From Actinomyces sp. (GTDB lineage Bacteria > Actinomycetota > Actinomycetes > Actinomycetales > Actinomycetaceae): a DNA stretch of 64,000 nucleotides. The stretch is from the NCBI RefSeq assembly GCF_030524025.1, contig NZ_JAUNHI010000007.1, forward strand, positions 32,501 through 96,500, in the 5' to 3' direction. The stretch's first letter is position 1, and each line of letters opens with the position of its first letter. The translations under genes were made by a program, and so were the position numbers. Below are positions 8,287 to 18,012 of the stretch, in pieces. Under the pieces are notes generated by a model. That model saw only the letters and a program-made list of their open reading frames with translations. It did no database searches and was not told the DNA's origin.

Positions 8287-8407
8287 TCGCGGTCCTCGAC
8301 GCCGCGCTGGTGGCCCGTGCGCGCCTTGCGCAGATGCGCAGGCGCGACGCACGGTAGAGCTCGACAGGTGCCGAGGGCTCGGCGGCAGCGGCCGCGTCCG
8401 GGGCACC

Positions 8408-8436
8408 TTGCGACCGAACGCAGCCGTCACTATATT
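8408..8436 (+). promoter_or_regulatory. Promoter of ABC-2 transporter operon
   Basis: TTGCGA (8408-8413) and TATATT (8431-8436) are separated by exactly 17 bp, among the best housekeeping promoters in the window. Initiation about seven bases after the -10 box falls on the ATG at 8443, so the mRNA should be leaderless. Confidence 0.75.
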
Positions 8437-8450
8437 CATCGCATGATGAA
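8435..8450 (+). promoter_or_regulatory. Candidate TetR operator
   Basis: TTCATC (8435-8440) and GATGAA (8445-8450) form a perfect 6-bp inverted repeat with a 4-bp spacer. It covers the end of the -10 box, the predicted transcription start and the start codon. Position and symmetry fit a repressor site for the upstream TetR protein; the repeat is short, so this is tentative. Confidence 0.45.
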
Positions 8451-9165
8451 ATACGATCGGGCGGCCGTCTCTGCCCAGCGCCTGCGGGTGGTGCAAGGCG
8501 GCAAGACGATCCTGCACGGCATCGACCTCGAGCTGGCCCCCGGCACGGTCACCGGGCTGCTCGGGCCCTCGGGCTGTGGCAAGACCACCCTCATGCGGGT
8601 GCTGGTCGGGGTTCAGCGCTATGAGGGCGATGTCCTCGTCCTCGGCACTGCCCCCGGCGCCCGGGCGGTGCGCGGACGCGTCGGCTACGTGGCCCAGTCC
8701 AGCGCGGTCTACCGCGACCTGACGGCCCGGCAGAACCTGCGCTACTTCAGCCGCCTGGCCGGACGGCGGTCCCTCGACGTCGAGGAGGTCCTCGAGCTGG
8801 TGGGCCTGGCCGCCATCGCCGACCGCCGGGTCGAGACCTACTCCGGTGGGGAGGCGGGCCGCGTCTCGCTGGGCTGCGCACTTGTCGCGGGACCCGAGGT
8901 CCTCGTCCTCGACGAGCCGACCGTCGGGCTGGACCCCGTCACCCGTGAGGAGCTGTGGGAAGCCTTCCGAGGGCTGGCGGCCGGAGGCACCACCCTGCTC
9001 GTGTCCAGCCACGTCATGGACGAGGCCTTCCGCTGCGACCAGGTGCTGCTCATGCGCGCCGGCCGGGTCCTGGACGCCACGACCGCGCCGGCGCTCCTGG
9101 AGCGCACCGGCGCGAGAACCCTCGACGAGGCCTTCCTGGCCGTCGTCCGCAAGGAGCAGGAATGA
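8443..9165 (+). CDS. ABC transporter ATP-binding protein (ABC-2 drug/efflux type)
   Basis: 240 residues (238 or 239 if the second ATG, 8446, is used). Walker A is GPSGCGKTT, the signature is YSGGEAGRVSLG (SGGE form), Walker B is VLVLDEPTVGLDP and the H-loop is SSHVMDEA. This is the short DrrA/CcmA-like ATPase that powers a separate ABC-2 permease, encoded next with a 4-bp overlap. Efflux of a hydrophobic compound is the usual role of such TetR-linked pairs, but the substrate is unknown. Confidence 0.9.
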   Translation: MMKYDRAAVSAQRLRVVQGGKTILHGIDLELAPGTVTGLLGPSGCGKTTLMRVLVGVQRYEGDVLVLGTAPGARAVRGRVGYVAQSSAVYRDLTARQNLRYFSRLAGRRSLDVEEVLELVGLAAIADRRVETYSGGEAGRVSLGCALVAGPEVLVLDEPTVGLDPVTREELWEAFRGLAAGGTTLLVSSHVMDEAFRCDQVLLMRAGRVLDATTAPALLERTGARTLDEAFLAVVRKEQE

Positions 9166-9908
9166 ACCCTCAGACCTACCTGCCCACCACCGGCCGGATC
9201 CTGGTCCAGCTGCGGGCCGACAGGCGCACCGTCGGGCTCATCATGGGCGTGCCCGCCGCCCTGCTCACCCTGCTCTACTTCGTCTACTCCGAGCAGCCCG
9301 GCGGCGAGGCGCTGTTCAACCGGGTGGCCATCTCCATGATGGCCATCCTGCCGATGCTCGTCATGTTCCTCGTCACGAGTGTGGCCATGCTGCGGGAGCG
9401 CTCCTCGGGCACCCTCGAGCGGCTGTGGACGACCCCGCTCCACCGCGCCGACCTGCTGCTGGGCTACGCCACCGCCTTCACCCTGACGGCGGTGGGACAG
9501 TCCCTCATCCTGTGCGCCGTCGCCGCCTGGGCCCTCGATGTCACCATCGCCTCGAGCTGGGGCTGGGTGGTGCTGACCGCCCTGCTCGACGCCTTCGTCG
9601 GCGTGGCCACCGGCCTGGTCACCTCCGCCTTCGCCCGCTCGGAGTTCCAGGCGGTCCAGTTCATGCCCGTGGTCATCAGCCCGCAGATCTTCCTGTGCGG
9701 CCTCCTGGTCCCCCGCGAGGAGCTGCCGCGGGGTCTGGAGCTGGTGGGCAACGTCCTGCCGATGACCTGGGCCAATGACGCCGTCGGCGAGCTGGCCTCC
9801 TCGGCCGACCTGTCGGGCGGCTTCTGGCGCAACCTGCTGTGGCTGACGATCTTGGGGATCGTCGTGCTCCTCCTGGCCTCACGGACCACGCCGCGCCGGT
9901 CCCGTTGA
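9162..9908 (+). CDS. ABC-2 type transporter permease
   Basis: 248 residues with six predicted membrane helices. The ABC-2 core RERSSGTLERLWTTPLHRADLLLGY marks the cytoplasmic coupling loop (about residues 72-96), and a Phe/Pro-rich FMPVVISPQIFLCGLLVP segment precedes the last helices. Its ATG overlaps the stop of the ATPase gene (ATGA), so the two are coupled and presumably form one exporter (two ATPases plus two permeases). It ends in a short Arg-rich cytosolic tail. Confidence 0.88.
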   Translation: MNPQTYLPTTGRILVQLRADRRTVGLIMGVPAALLTLLYFVYSEQPGGEALFNRVAISMMAILPMLVMFLVTSVAMLRERSSGTLERLWTTPLHRADLLLGYATAFTLTAVGQSLILCAVAAWALDVTIASSWGWVVLTALLDAFVGVATGLVTSAFARSEFQAVQFMPVVISPQIFLCGLLVPREELPRGLELVGNVLPMTWANDAVGELASSADLSGGFWRNLLWLTILGIVVLLLASRTTPRRSR

Positions 9909-10044
9909 GTGCCGTCGGCTGACACGGTCCGGTGGGCACCGCCCAGGGGCGGAGGCGTGCGGCCTATCATGAGTTCGACGGACAGACCGCGCGGAGCACG
10001 ACGCGCCCGAGGCGCGGGCCGACGCGCAGGAGAGGAGCATCCCG

Positions 10045-10725
10045 GTGACCGGAGCGGTGCCCTGCCGGCCGCGGCCCGTGGTCGAGGCCAGTGCGGCGCC
10101 CGGAGCGCCGGTGGGTCCGGGCGTCGGCGACGGCGTCGGCACCGTTGTCGGCGACGACGGGCTCGCCCGCCCCGCATGGGCCGCGGCCGACCCGCTGCTG
10201 CGCGAGTACTACGACACCGAGTGGGGCATGCCGGTGCGCGATGAGCGCGGCGTGTACGAGCGCATCAGCCTCGAGGCCTTCCAGGCCGGCCTGTCCTGGG
10301 CGACGATCCTGCGCAAGCGGCCCGCCTTCCGCGCCGCCTTCGATGACTTCGACCCTGATCGGGTCGCCCGCTACGGGCCGGCCGAGACCGACCGGCTCAT
10401 GGCCGACGCCCGGATCGTGCGCAACCGGGCCAAGATCCGCGCCACCATCACCAATGCCCAGGCCACGATCCGCCTGCGCGACAGGGGCGGGCTGGCCGAG
10501 CTCGTCTGGTCCTTCCAGCCCTCCACCACGCCCATGCCGCGCACCCCCGCCGAGGTCCCCACCTCCTCGCCCGAGTCCCGGGCGCTGGCCAAGGCCCTGC
10601 GCACGGAGGGCTTCGTCTTCATCGGCCCCACGACGATGTACGCCCTCATGGAGGCAATCGGGATCGTCGACACCCACCTCATGGGCTCCCACCGCCGCGA
10701 GTCATCGGGCATCTGGCCCGCATGA
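10045..10725 (+). CDS. tag: DNA-3-methyladenine glycosylase I
   Basis: 226 residues. After a 40-residue Gly/Val/Pro leader, the Tag domain begins at RPAWAAADPLLREYYDTEWG; EAFQAGLSWATILRKRPAFR is the next family block and DTHLMGSHRR is close to the end. The enzyme removes N3-methyladenine from alkylated DNA as the first step of base excision repair. The long N-terminal extension is not typical; starting at GTG 10045 is supported by GGAGAGGAG just upstream. It sits alone between the two ABC modules. Confidence 0.88.
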   Translation: MTGAVPCRPRPVVEASAAPGAPVGPGVGDGVGTVVGDDGLARPAWAAADPLLREYYDTEWGMPVRDERGVYERISLEAFQAGLSWATILRKRPAFRAAFDDFDPDRVARYGPAETDRLMADARIVRNRAKIRATITNAQATIRLRDRGGLAELVWSFQPSTTPMPRTPAEVPTSSPESRALAKALRTEGFVFIGPTTMYALMEAIGIVDTHLMGSHRRESSGIWPA

Positions 10726-10806
10726 GGCCGCCGACCCGACCACCGCGCAGCGGCCTCCGTCTCTCGAGCGCCCCCGGCCCGGAGGCAGTGGTCACAATTC
10801 CTTGCA

Positions 10807-10840
10807 CTAGAAGACACTTCTAGGCAGACTTACTGTCTGC
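10807..10840 (+). promoter_or_regulatory. Twin palindromes at marR promoter (candidate MarR operators)
   Basis: CTAGAAG-ACA-CTTCTAG (10807-10823) is a perfect 7-bp inverted repeat. GCAGAC-TTACT-GTCTGC (10824-10840) is a perfect 6-bp inverted repeat directly beside it. A TTGCAC hexamer at 10802-10807 may be the -35 box, so both would sit over the promoter. Size and adjacency fit MarR-type autorepression. Confidence 0.6.
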
Positions 10841-10921
10841 TCGGTACGGGGCCGCCAGCGCCACGGGCGCGGGCGGCGCGGGCAGCAGAAAGTAACAGGA
10901 GCGACGGGGGCAGGAGGAGCA

Positions 10922-11416
10922 GTGGGCCAGGCCGAGCACGACACCCGCCTGATGGGCGCCCACCGCGCCACCGAGCAGGCCGGCGAGCTGGCCGACGAGC
11001 TCCTCGAGCACATCTGCGGCATCCGCAGGCCCGCCGGCAGCGAGCTCCACGGCTCCTGGCAGGGAGAACGGGCGGTCCTCCACCACCTCGACCACACCGG
11101 CTCGAGCTCCTCACCGGGCGAGCTCGCCCAGGCCCTGCGCCTCAGCTCGGCGCGGATCGCCAACATACTCAAGACCCTCGAGCACAAGGGCCTCATCGAA
11201 CGCCTCCACGACACCCGCGACCGGCGCCGCGTCCTGGTCCAGCTCACCGAGCACGGGGCGCAGACCGTCGCACGTCTCAAGCGCGAGGCCCTGACCGCCC
11301 TGGGTGGCCTCATCGAGGCCCTGGGCGAGCCCGACGGCGCCGAGCTGGTCCGCATCGTCGGACGCATCCGCAGCCTCATCGACGCAGGCGCCATCGCCCC
11401 GCCCCCGCCCGGCTAG
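10922..11416 (+). CDS. MarR family transcriptional regulator
   Basis: 164 residues. The winged helix reads SSPGELAQALRLSSARIANILKTLEHKGLI followed by the wing HDTRDRRRVLVQLTEHG, which is the MarR pattern. It is expected to bind palindromic DNA as a dimer and to be released by a small molecule or oxidation. GTG 10922 has GGAGGAG upstream. The heterodimeric ABC exporter begins 130 bp later on the same strand, and twin palindromes precede the gene, so it probably controls itself and the exporter. Confidence 0.9.
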   Translation: MGQAEHDTRLMGAHRATEQAGELADELLEHICGIRRPAGSELHGSWQGERAVLHHLDHTGSSSSPGELAQALRLSSARIANILKTLEHKGLIERLHDTRDRRRVLVQLTEHGAQTVARLKREALTALGGLIEALGEPDGAELVRIVGRIRSLIDAGAIAPPPPG

Positions 11417-11546
11417 GCGGGGCGCCTGCCCACCTCTGACGGCCGCCCCGACGGCCGGGCCATCGCACCCCCTGCGTCGTCGACCGGCCCCGCACCCGAC
11501 CCACACCCGCAGCACGCGGCACCACGCACACAGGAAGGAGGACCGC

Positions 11547-13310
11547 ATGATCTCAGCGCTGTCCTACCTCAGCCGCCGAGAGCGGGCCATGGTCGCCCTC
11601 GCCCTCCTGTTCATCGTCATCCAGGTCTGGCTCGACCTGCGCCTGCCCGACTACATGTCGGCGATCACGACGCTCGTCCAGACCGAGGGCTCACAGATGA
11701 GCGAGATCCTCCGGCAAGGAGGCTGGATGCTCGCCTGCGCCCTGGGGTCGGTGGCCGCCAGCGTCATCGTGGGCTACCTCGCCGCGCACGTGGCCGCGGG
11801 CCTGGCCCGTACCCTGCGCACCGCTGTGTTCGAGCACTCCCTGGCCTTCTCCACCGCGGAGGTCTCCCGCTTCACCGCCGCCAGCCTCATCAACCGGGCC
11901 ACCAACGACATCACCCAGATCCAGAACGTCGTCGCCCAGGGCCTGCAGGCCATCGTCAAGGCCCCGATCCTGGCGACGTGGGCCGTGGTCAAGGTGGCGG
12001 GCAAGAGCTGGCAGTGGTCGGCCGCCACCGCCGTGGCGGTGCTTGTCCTGTGCATGATGCTCGGTGTCATCATCACCGTCGCCGTGCCCCGCTTCCGGCG
12101 GATCCAGGGCCTGACCGACGTGCTCAACCGCGTCACGCGCGAGCACCTGACCGGCATCCGCGTCGTGCGGGCCTACAACGCCGAGGCCTACCAGGAGGCG
12201 GCCTTCGCCCGGGCCAACGACGAGATCACGGGCACCAACCTGACCGCCCACCGCGTCTTGGCCGTCATGAGCCCGGGGATGAGCCTGATCAACGCCGGCC
12301 TGGCCCTGGCGGTCTACACCATCGGAGCCCACCTCATCAACGACGCGGCCCGGCCCGCGCGCCTGGGCCTGTTCGCCGACATGGTCGTCTTCTCCAACTA
12401 CGCCATGCAGGTCATCATGGCCTTCATGCTCCTGACCATGGTCTTCATCCTGCTGCCCCGCGCGCAGGTGGCGGCCACCCGCGTCCGCCAGGTCATCGAC
12501 ACCGTCCCGGCCGTCGTCGACGCCCCCTCGACCACCGCCTCCGCACAGCGCGGAGGCTCGATCGTCCTGGAGGACGTCTCCTTCCGCTACCCCGACGCCG
12601 CGGCCGACTGCCTGACCGGGGTGTCTCTGAGCGCCGCCCCCGGCGAGACGGTGGCGATCATCGGCGCCACCGGATCGGGCAAGACGAGCCTGGTCGACCT
12701 CGTGCCCCGCTTCCACGACGTGACCGCCGGACGCGTGCTCGTCGACGGCGTCGATGTGCGCGACTACCCGCTCGAGGAGCTGCGCTCGCGGATCGGGTAC
12801 GTCCCCCAGCGCTCCTACCTTTTCTCCGGCACCATCGCCTCCAACATCGACTACCCCGGCCAGGGCGCCGACCCCGAGGCGCGGCAGCGGGTCGTGCGGG
12901 CCGTGGCCACTGCGCAGTCCACCGACTTCGTCACGGCCAAGGAGGGCGGCTACGACGCCGAGGTCACCCAGGGGGGCACGAACCTGTCGGGAGGCCAGCG
13001 CCAGCGCCTGTCGATCGCCCGGGCCCTGGCGGCCGAGCCCGAGATCCTCATCTTCGACGACTCCTTCTCGGCGCTGGACTACGCCACCGACCGCGCCCTG
13101 CGCCAGGCACTGGCGCAGCGATCGCCGCGCGCCACGACCCTCGTGGTCGCCCAGCGCATCGGCACGATCCGCCACGCCGACCGCATCGTCGTCCTGGAGG
13201 CGGGACGGGTCGTGGGACAGGGCACCCACGACGAGCTGCTCGCCACCTGCCCGACCTACCAGGAGATCGCCCGCTCCCAGCTGACCGAGGAGGAGCTGCG
13301 CCATGGCTGA
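11547..13310 (+). CDS. Heterodimeric ABC exporter, subunit with degenerate ATP site
   Basis: 587 residues: a six-helix membrane domain (about 1-320), then an ATPase. Walker A is GATGSGKTS and the signature NLSGGQRQRL is intact. After Walker B, however, the catalytic Glu is Asp (LIFDDSFSALD), and the H-loop His is Gln (VVAQRIGTI). Those two changes are the hallmark of the non-catalytic half of heterodimers such as BmrC/BmrD or TM287/288. ATG 11547 has AAGGAGG upstream. It overlaps the partner gene by 8 bp, so the proteins are probably made in equal amounts. Likely a multidrug or lipid exporter. Confidence 0.92.
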   Translation: MISALSYLSRRERAMVALALLFIVIQVWLDLRLPDYMSAITTLVQTEGSQMSEILRQGGWMLACALGSVAASVIVGYLAAHVAAGLARTLRTAVFEHSLAFSTAEVSRFTAASLINRATNDITQIQNVVAQGLQAIVKAPILATWAVVKVAGKSWQWSAATAVAVLVLCMMLGVIITVAVPRFRRIQGLTDVLNRVTREHLTGIRVVRAYNAEAYQEAAFARANDEITGTNLTAHRVLAVMSPGMSLINAGLALAVYTIGAHLINDAARPARLGLFADMVVFSNYAMQVIMAFMLLTMVFILLPRAQVAATRVRQVIDTVPAVVDAPSTTASAQRGGSIVLEDVSFRYPDAAADCLTGVSLSAAPGETVAIIGATGSGKTSLVDLVPRFHDVTAGRVLVDGVDVRDYPLEELRSRIGYVPQRSYLFSGTIASNIDYPGQGADPEARQRVVRAVATAQSTDFVTAKEGGYDAEVTQGGTNLSGGQRQRLSIARALAAEPEILIFDDSFSALDYATDRALRQALAQRSPRATTLVVAQRIGTIRHADRIVVLEAGRVVGQGTHDELLATCPTYQEIARSQLTEEELRHG

Positions 13311-15111
13311 CCACAGCACCGAGGCCATCGACCTCGACCCCGTCCAGCCGCGCCGCTCGGCCCCCCGGCGGCCCATGGGCGTGCGCGCGGGCTTCACCCA
13401 CTACCTGCGCCCCCACGCCCCGACCATCGGGGTCGCCACCGTCATGGCGGCCGGGGGAGCGGCCCTCAACCTCGTGGGCCCCTCGACGCTCGCCGACATC
13501 ACTGACCTCGTCACCGAGGGGCTGGCGACCTCGATCGACCTGGAGGCGATCGGCTCCCTCGCGGCCCTGCTCGCCGCCCTCTACACGGCCGGCTTCCTGC
13601 TGTCCTTCGCCCAGGGCTACCTCATGGCCGGGGTCGTGCAGTCCTCGACCCGGGCCATGCGCAACGACATCGCGCGCAAGATCAACCGGCTCCCCCTGTC
13701 CTACCTCGACACCCGTTCCACCGGTGACGTCCTGTCGCGCGTGACCAACGACGTCGACACCGTCGCCCAGTCGATGAACCAGAGCCTGACCTCGCTTGTG
13801 TCCTCCCTGACCCTCCTGCTGGGCTCGGCGGCCATGATGCTGTGGACCAACTGGATCATGGGGCTGTCGGGCATCGTGACCGTCCTGGCCGGTGCGGCGG
13901 TCATGAGCGCGCTCATGCGGCGCTCCCAGCGCTACTACTCCGAGCAGCAGGTCCGCCTGGGCGCCCTCAACGGGCACATCGAGGAGACCTACGGCGGCTT
14001 CACCGTGGTCAAGGCCTTCGGGGGAGAGCGGCGCGCCGCCGACCTCCTGCGCGAGCACAACGAGGCCCTGTACTCGGTGGCCTGGAGGAGCCAGTTTCTC
14101 TCGGGGCTCATGATGCCGATCATGATCTTCATCGGGAACCTCGCCTATGTCGTCGTGTGCATCGTCGGCGCGGTCCTGGCGCTGCGGGGCACGATCAGCT
14201 TCGGGGTCATCGTGGCCTTCATGATCTACGTGCGCCTGTTCACCCAGCCGCTGCAGGCCCTGGCTCAGACGGCCGCCACCCTCCAGCCCATGATCGCCGG
14301 GGCGCGGCGCGTCTTCAGCCTCCTGAGCGAGCGCGAGATGGGTCCCGACGGCGAGCTCGTGCCCGACCCGGCACAGGCCTGCGGTGAGATCGTCGTCAGC
14401 CACCTGCGCTTCGGCTACAACCCCGAGCGCACGATCCTCACGGACTTCTCGGCGCGGGTCGCCCCCGGCCAGAAGGTCGCCATCGTCGGCCCGACCGGGG
14501 CGGGCAAGACCACGATCGTCAACCTCCTCATGCGCTTCTACGAGGCCGACCACGGCACGATCACCATCGACGGCACCTCGGTGCGCCGGATGAGCCGGGC
14601 CGGCCTGCGCGAGCTGTTCGCCATGGTGCTCCAGGACACCTGGACCTTCCAAGGCACCCTGCGCGACAACCTCGTCTACAACCGGCAGGGGGTCTCCCAG
14701 GAGCGTCTCGACGAGGTCTGCGCGGCCACCGGCCTGACCGACCTTGTGCGCAGGCTGCCCCAGGGCTACGACACGGTCCTGGACGAGGCCACCAGCCTGT
14801 CGGCCGGCCAGAAGCAGCTGATCACGATCGCCCGGGCGATGATCAAGGACGCGCCCCTGCTCATCCTCGACGAGGCGACCTCCTCGGTCGACACGCGCAC
14901 CGAGGCGGTGGTCCAGGAGGCGATGGACCGACTCATGAGCGGACGGACCTCCTTCGTCATCGCCCACCGCCTGTCCACCATCAGGAACTCCGACCTCATC
15001 CTCGTGCTCGAGGGCGGCGACGTCGTGGAGTCCGGCACCCACGACGAGCTGATCGCCCTGGGGGGCGCCTACGCCGAGCTCTACAACAGCCAGTTCGAGC
15101 CCGCCGCGTGA
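13303..15111 (+). CDS. Heterodimeric ABC exporter, catalytic partner subunit
   Basis: 602 residues with a cytosolic 35-residue N-terminus, six membrane helices and an ATPase. Walker A GPTGAGKTT, Walker B with the catalytic Glu (LLILDEATSSVD) and the H-loop His (FVIAHRLSTI) are all intact. Its signature is altered (SLSAGQKQL instead of LSGGQ). In a heterodimer that signature faces the degenerate Walker site of the other subunit, so the two deviations fall in the same composite site. This agrees with one working and one degenerate ATP site. Confidence 0.93.
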   Translation: MADHSTEAIDLDPVQPRRSAPRRPMGVRAGFTHYLRPHAPTIGVATVMAAGGAALNLVGPSTLADITDLVTEGLATSIDLEAIGSLAALLAALYTAGFLLSFAQGYLMAGVVQSSTRAMRNDIARKINRLPLSYLDTRSTGDVLSRVTNDVDTVAQSMNQSLTSLVSSLTLLLGSAAMMLWTNWIMGLSGIVTVLAGAAVMSALMRRSQRYYSEQQVRLGALNGHIEETYGGFTVVKAFGGERRAADLLREHNEALYSVAWRSQFLSGLMMPIMIFIGNLAYVVVCIVGAVLALRGTISFGVIVAFMIYVRLFTQPLQALAQTAATLQPMIAGARRVFSLLSEREMGPDGELVPDPAQACGEIVVSHLRFGYNPERTILTDFSARVAPGQKVAIVGPTGAGKTTIVNLLMRFYEADHGTITIDGTSVRRMSRAGLRELFAMVLQDTWTFQGTLRDNLVYNRQGVSQERLDEVCAATGLTDLVRRLPQGYDTVLDEATSLSAGQKQLITIARAMIKDAPLLILDEATSSVDTRTEAVVQEAMDRLMSGRTSFVIAHRLSTIRNSDLILVLEGGDVVESGTHDELIALGGAYAELYNSQFEPAA

Positions 15112-15135
15112 GCGGCACCCACCGGGCGACCTGGG

Positions 15136-15153
15136 CCCGGCCTCAAGGCCGGG
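15136..15153 (+). terminator. Possible hairpin terminator after exporter operon
   Basis: CCCGGCC (15136-15142) and GGCCGGG (15147-15153) with a TCAA loop lie 25 bp after the exporter stop and just before the phoH promoter. No T-run follows, so termination is uncertain. Confidence 0.35.
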
Positions 15154-15165
15154 ACGAGGTGCCGG

Positions 15166-15171
15166 TAGACT
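15166..15171 (+). promoter_or_regulatory. -10 box of phoH operon
   Basis: TAGACT ends eight bases before ATG 15180 and no convincing ribosome binding site lies between. Leaderless initiation at 15180 is likely, and the in-frame GTG at 15159 would lie upstream of the transcript. Confidence 0.5.
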
Positions 15172-15179
15172 CCGAGGCG

Positions 15180-16258
<1,079 letters not shown>

Positions 16259-16262
<4 letters not shown>

Positions 16263-16717
16263 CCACCGAGGTGCTCAACGAGACCGAGACCCCCATCGAC
16301 GGGGCCGAGTTCGCCGCACTGGCCGACCACGTCCTGCGCGCGCTGCACGTCAACCCCCTGGCCGAGCTCAACATCCTGTTCATCGACCCCGAGCCGATGG
16401 CCGAGCTCCACCTGCGCTGGCTCGACCTGCCCGGCCCCACCGACGTGATGAGCTTCCCCATGGACGAGTTGCGCCCGGGCAGCGCCGAGGAGGAGACCCC
16501 GGCCGGGATGCTGGGCGACGTCGTCCTGTGCCCGCAGGTGGCCGCGACCCAGGCGCTCGAGGCGGGGCACTCGGCGGTCGAGGAGATGCTGCTGCTGACC
16601 GTCCACGGCATCCTCCATCTGCTCGGCTTCGACCACGCCGAGCCCGAGGAGAAGAAGGAGATGTTCGACCTCCAGCGCAAGCTCCTCCTCACCTTCCTGG
16701 CGGAGCGGGGCGCATGA
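16259..16717 (+). CDS. ybeY: Endoribonuclease YbeY
   Basis: 152 residues, usual length. The zinc motif HGILHLLGFDH (His at about 119, 123 and 129) and the upstream TDVMSFPMDE and LGDVVLCPQVA blocks define the family. YbeY is a metal-dependent RNase involved in 16S rRNA 3'-end maturation and ribosome quality control. Coupled by ATGA overlaps to phoH before it and to the CBS-domain protein after it. Confidence 0.95.
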
Positions 16718-18012
16718 GCGGCACGCCCGTCGTGCTGCTGGTCCTGGCCGCCGTCCTCGTCCTGGCCCTGGGCGCCGCCCTGTCGGCGGGGGAGGCCGCC
16801 CTGGTCCGCATGACGCGCGCCGCCGCCGAGGACCTCGTCGAGGACGGCCGCCGCGGAGCCGCTCGGGTGGCGGCCCTGGCCGACCGGCGCCCCCAGGTCC
16901 TGGCCGGCCTGGCCGCCGTGCGCGTGGCCATCGACATGCTCGGCGCCGTCCTGCTCACCCTGGCCCTGGCCGGCGTGCTCGACTCCTGGTGGCAGGTGCT
17001 GTGCGGCGCGGTCCTCCTCAACGCCGTGGTCCTGGGCGTCCTCGTGGGCCTGTCGCCGCGCTCGGCGGGCCGGCGCAACCCCGCGGGTGTCCTGCTCGTC
17101 CTGGCCCCGCTGCTCGAGCGGATCGACTCCCTGGGTACCCCCTGGCGGTGGCTGGAGACGCGCTACGGCCGCGCGGCGACCCTGACCGACGCCGAGGCCC
17201 GCGCCGAGGTCACCGAGGACCTGCGCGAGATGATCGACGAGATCGGTGACTCCGAGTCCATTGACCACGAGGACCGCGAGATGATGCGCTCGGTGGTCGA
17301 GCTCGGGCAGACCCTCGTGCGCGAGGTCATGGTGCCGCGCACCGACATGGTGACCATCGGCGCCCACAAGCCCGCCTCGGCGGCCATGCGCCTGTTCGTG
17401 CGTTCGGGCTACTCCCGGGTGCCCGTGGTGGGGGAGGACGCCGACGACGTGCGCGGCCTGGTCTACCTCAAGGACGTCCTGCGCCGTCTGTCCGAGCACC
17501 CCGAGCACGGGGAGCGTCCGGTGTCGTCCTTCGTGCGCGAGCCGGTCTACGTCCCGGAGACCAAGCCGGCCGACGACCTGCTGCGTGAGATGCAGACCGG
17601 GCACGTCCACATGGCCCTGGCCGTCGACGAGTACGGCGGCATCGCCGGCCTGGTCACCATGGAGGACCTCCTCGAGGAGGTCGTCGGCGAGCTGACCGAC
17701 GAGCACGACCCCGCCGAGCCGGAGGTCGAGGACCTGGGCGAGGGCCGCTTCCGGGTGCCCGTGCGCCTGGGCCTGGACGAGCTCGGCGCCCTGTTCGACC
17801 TGGAGATCGACGACGACGACGTCGACACCGCCGGCGGGCTGCTGGCCAAGGCCATCGGGCGCGTCCCCCTGCCGGGCGCCGCCGGTCGGGCCCAGGGCGT
17901 CCAGCTCCTGGCCGAGGAGGCCGTGGGCCGGCGCCGTCAGGTGGCCACCCTCGTGGCCAGCCGTGCCGCTGCCGCCGACGGCCCCGATGACGGAGGAGAC
18001 TCAAGTCCATGA
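16714..18012 (+). CDS. CorC/HlyC-type CBS-domain membrane protein
   Basis: 432 residues. The DUF21/CNNM-like membrane domain (about 1-150, three to four helices) is followed by two CBS motifs ([30 protein letters not shown] with [25 protein letters not shown]) and a C-terminal transporter-associated domain starting near [12 protein letters not shown]. Family members are linked to Mg2+/Co2+ efflux or divalent cation homeostasis at the membrane. ATG 16714 overlaps the ybeY stop, and its own stop overlaps era. Confidence 0.9.
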   Translation: MSGTPVVLLVLAAVLVLALGAALSAGEAALVRMTRAAAEDLVEDGRRGAARVAALADRRPQVLAGLAAVRVAIDMLGAVLLTLALAGVLDSWWQVLCGAVLLNAVVLGVLVGLSPRSAGRRNPAGVLLVLAPLLERIDSLGTPWRWLETRYGRAATLTDAEARAEVTEDLREMIDEIGDSESIDHEDREMMRSVVELGQTLVREVMVPRTDMVTIGAHKPASAAMRLFVRSGYSRVPVVGEDADDVRGLVYLKDVLRRLSEHPEHGERPVSSFVREPVYVPETKPADDLLREMQTGHVHMALAVDEYGGIAGLVTMEDLLEEVVGELTDEHDPAEPEVEDLGEGRFRVPVRLGLDELGALFDLEIDDDDVDTAGGLLAKAIGRVPLPGAAGRAQGVQLLAEEAVGRRRQVATLVASRAAAADGPDDGGDSSP

